Shown here piece by piece: positions 5,178 through 7,118 of a stretch of DNA of 7,118 bases. The notes under the pieces were generated by a model. It worked only from the letters and a program-made list of their open reading frames with translations. It ran no database searches and had not been told where the DNA came from. The DNA comes from Lachnospiraceae bacterium (lineage in GTDB: Bacteria; Bacillota; Clostridia; Lachnospirales; Lachnospiraceae): the NCBI GenBank assembly GCA_900770535.1, contig CAAHDV010000103.1, positions 1 through 7,118 on the forward strand, read 5' to 3'. Each line of letters begins with the position of its first letter. The stretch's first letter is position 1. The position numbers and the translations under genes were made by a program.

Positions 5178-6104
5178 ATGACTACAAAAGAACTTCTCTA
5201 TGTCAAAACCGTAGCGGACGAAAAAAATATTTCCCGGGCTGCCAAAAAGCTTTTTATCGCGCAGCCTTCCTTAAGCCAGTCCATCCAGCGCATTGAGGAA
5301 TCTGTTGGAACAGAGCTTTTCAACCGCACCTCCGGCGGCCTGACCCTGACCTTCGCAGGGGAACGCTACTACCATATGGCAGTTCAGGTTTTAAAGCTGT
5401 ACCAGGACTTTGAGATGGAAATCAGCGATATCAATAACTTAAAGACCGGACGCATCCATCTTGGCACTACCAACCATCTGGGGACCCTGGTACTCCCTAA
5501 GGTTCTTCCCCGCTTCCACGATCTCTGCGCTAATATCGAACTGGACATCAGCGAAGAGAATACCACCCTGCTGGAACAGCTTCTTCTGTCCGGCGAACTG
5601 GACTTTGCCCTGATGCATGCGCCCTCTGATCCGGCCCAGCATCCGCAGTTCCACTATGACATCATGAAACAGGATCCCTTTGTCCTGGCCATCGCGCCGG
5701 ATCATCCGCTAACTGCCCTGGCAAAAACCCGGGAAGGATACCCGTACCCGGTTCTGGACATCCGCCTTGCGGCAAAGGAGCCTTTTTTAATGCTGCACAC
5801 GTCCCAGCGAATCCGCCAGATTACCGACGATGTACTGCGCCGGGCCGGAATCACACGTCCGCGCGTTGCCATGACGCTGCGCAACTTTGAGACTACACAG
5901 CTTCTGGCCGCCAAAGGCATGGGCCTGGCCTTCGTTCCGCTGGAATATTCGCGCATTTCCCCTTCAGATTTCCAGCCTTCGCTCCTCTGCATCGACGAAA
6001 AATATCATGCCTACTGGGATACCTGCATTGCCACCTTAAAAGACGGCTTTCTGTCAAAAGCAGACCAGCTCTTCATCCGCATCGCAAAGGAAGAGCTGGC
6101 CTGA
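5178..6104 (+). CDS. LysR-family transcriptional regulator, divergent from azlCD
   Basis: This 308-residue cytoplasmic DNA-binding protein has the standard LysR layout. The N-terminal winged helix-turn-helix (about 3-62) contains ISRAAKKLFIAQPSLSQSI (18-36) and an RIEESVGTELFNR wing (38-50). A linker helix follows (about 62-88), then a type 2 periplasmic-binding-protein-like effector domain (about 91-300) starting GRIHLGTT and with a GELDFALMH segment (139-147) typical of the fold. Length is normal for the family. It is divergently transcribed from azlC across 173 bases with opposing promoters, an arrangement that usually means the regulator controls the neighbouring operon and often itself. 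The likely role is therefore activation or repression of azlCD in response to an amino acid or analogue. The effector cannot be read from the sequence. B. subtilis instead uses an Lrp-type AzlB for its azlCD. Confidence 0.93.
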   Translation: MTTKELLYVKTVADEKNISRAAKKLFIAQPSLSQSIQRIEESVGTELFNRTSGGLTLTFAGERYYHMAVQVLKLYQDFEMEISDINNLKTGRIHLGTTNHLGTLVLPKVLPRFHDLCANIELDISEENTTLLEQLLLSGELDFALMHAPSDPAQHPQFHYDIMKQDPFVLAIAPDHPLTALAKTREGYPYPVLDIRLAAKEPFLMLHTSQRIRQITDDVLRRAGITRPRVAMTLRNFETTQLLAAKGMGLAFVPLEYSRISPSDFQPSLLCIDEKYHAYWDTCIATLKDGFLSKADQLFIRIAKEELA

Positions 6105-6118
6105 ACAGGTCTTTTATT
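6098..6118 (+). terminator. Weak possible terminator after lysR
   Basis: GGCC (6098-6101) can pair with GGTC (6108-6111, one G-U pair) around TGAACA, followed by TTTTATT. The stem is only four pairs, or six with an impossibly tight loop, and overlaps the lysR stop codon. Only 25 bases separate lysR from the convergent peptidase gene, so some form of termination is expected here, but this hairpin is marginal. Confidence 0.35.
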
Positions 6119-6129
6119 CAGTTTCGTTA

Positions 6130-7118
6130 TTACAGCACATCCTGGCGCATGATATGGCGGATGCGCTCCTCGTTTAATCCGCGGATGACCTCGACTGCCA
6201 TGTTAATGGTAGATTCGATGTCTTCCTTCGCGCAGAAATTGTAATGGGTGTGCACATAGCGGGACGGAATGCCCAGTACCAGAACCGGAACCGCCTGATG
6301 GGTCAGATGAATCTTGCCTGCATTGGTGCTGCCGCCGCGTCTTACCGCATCCTGGCATTTGATGCCGTACTTGTCTGCAATCTCGTGGGCATAAGCCATA
6401 AACGCGTCATTGGCCACATAGCTGTTGTCCATATGGCGGATCTGCACGCCCTTCTTCATGCAGCCCTGAGCCACACCAGTGCGGTAATAGAAATCGTCTG
6501 CCGGGGAGCCTTCAAATACGATAGCCAGATCCGGTTTTACCTGCTGGGCGGTTACGGTAGCGCCGCGCATACCGACTTCCTCCTGGGAAGCAAACGCGCC
6601 GACTACATCAACTGCCAGGCTGTCGGTCTCCTTCATCAGGGCTTTCATAGTCTCAATGATGCAGACACAGCCAAGACGGTTGTCGAAAGCCTTGCCGGAG
6701 CAGATGCCGTGCTTCTCATCATAGGAGAAGGTTACATCCGGCATGATCGGATCACCGATATGGATGCCGTAATCCTCTTCTACTTCTTCTCTGCTGCTGG
6801 CTCCCACGTCCACCTTTAACTCCTCGATGGTCAGGGAATTGTCTGCTTTCTGGGCTGCTGTCAGGAAATGTACCGGCTTGGAGGTGATGATGCCTTTGAT
6901 CTTCTCCCCTTTGCTGTTGCGTACGATCACGCTATGGGCCGGAAGGCTGGTCATATGGAAGCCGCCCAAAGTGATGATGCTTAACAGGCCGTTGTCCTCC
7001 ACATTCTGTACCATAAAGCCGCACTCATCGGTGTGGGCATCCAGCATGAATACCGGGCGGTTTCCCTTTGCGTCCGGCATGGTAGCATACACATTGTACA
7101 TTGCATCATTTCTTAAAT
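6130..7118 (-). CDS. M42-family metallo-aminopeptidase (glutamyl aminopeptidase/endoglucanase M-like), 5' partial
   Basis: The frame is open to the right edge; the codons before the internal ATG at 7101 also read through, so that Met is probably not the start and about 20-30 N-terminal residues lie outside. M42 enzymes are cytoplasmic, self-assembling (often dodecameric) di-metal aminopeptidases that trim peptides. Numbering from the Met at 7101, the expected metal ligands and base are present: His23 in DAHTDE, Asp140 in AFDNR, Glu174-Glu175 in SQEEVG (Glu174 as general base), Glu197 in FEGSP, and His284 in RYVHTHYN. The usual GGTDAG-like loop reads RGGSTNAG (255-262), a variant I have seen in some clostridial members. 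Substrate preference (Glu, Leu or other N-termini) cannot be told. The gene converges on lysR with a 25-base gap; its promoter is off the window. Confidence 0.93.
   Translation of the reverse strand, partial: LRNDAMYNVYATMPDAKGNRPVFMLDAHTDECGFMVQNVEDNGLLSIITLGGFHMTSLPAHSVIVRNSKGEKIKGIITSKPVHFLTAAQKADNSLTIEELKVDVGASSREEVEEDYGIHIGDPIMPDVTFSYDEKHGICSGKAFDNRLGCVCIIETMKALMKETDSLAVDVVGAFASQEEVGMRGATVTAQQVKPDLAIVFEGSPADDFYYRTGVAQGCMKKGVQIRHMDNSYVANDAFMAYAHEIADKYGIKCQDAVRRGGSTNAGKIHLTHQAVPVLVLGIPSRYVHTHYNFCAKEDIESTINMAVEVIRGLNEERIRHIMRQDVL

Noticed and set aside
6244..6819. 191-codon + strand reading frame opposite the M42 peptidase
   Set aside because: It is fully antisense to a gene with intact catalytic motifs, lacks a ribosome binding site, and its apparent composition follows from the opposite strand's codons.

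Overview
The window looks like ordinary chromosome from a Gram-positive anaerobe of the Clostridia, most likely Lachnospiraceae. That placement is an inference. It rests on AGGAGG-type ribosome binding sites, sigma-A promoters close to consensus, balanced base composition with many C/G-ending codons, and two uncharacterised families I associate with clostridia (a DUF1576-type membrane protein and a DUF6465-type lysine/alanine-rich protein). I see no insertion sequence, phage gene, CRISPR array, tRNA, rRNA or integration scar.

Layout from left to right: (1) the 3' end of an RluA-family pseudouridine synthase, + strand; (2) a large polytopic membrane protein of the DUF1576 type, + strand, with its own strong promoter; (3) a bidirectional terminator shared with the convergent gene that follows; (4) an RsmF-type 16S rRNA m5C methyltransferase, - strand, whose last codons form one arm of that terminator; (5) a structured intergenic segment; (6) a small DUF6465-type protein, - strand, behind a perfect-consensus promoter; (7) azlC-azlD, an overlapping two-gene - strand operon for a branched-chain amino acid exporter; (8) a divergent LysR-type regulator, + strand; (9) a 5'-truncated M42-family metallo-aminopeptidase, - strand, that runs off the right edge. 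No stretch longer than 300 bases lacks a gene. The largest gaps are 5005-5177, 218-371, 3836-3983 and 3298-3433, and each holds regulatory signals described below.

Functionally this is a mosaic of housekeeping genes rather than one pathway. Two genes modify rRNA or RNA (the pseudouridine synthase and the RsmF-like enzyme). The clearest regulatory module is lysR<->azlCD: divergent genes with recognisable promoters facing away from a 173-base control region, which suggests the LysR protein controls the exporter. The M42 peptidase converges on lysR and releases amino acids from peptides, a loose thematic link to amino acid export that the sequence does not prove. The least understood parts are the duplicated HxGxxLYNGG motif of the DUF1576-type protein, and the DUF6465-type gene with its histone-like tail, consensus promoter, 3' palindrome and downstream hairpin. 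I do not see strong evidence for a previously undescribed multi-gene system.
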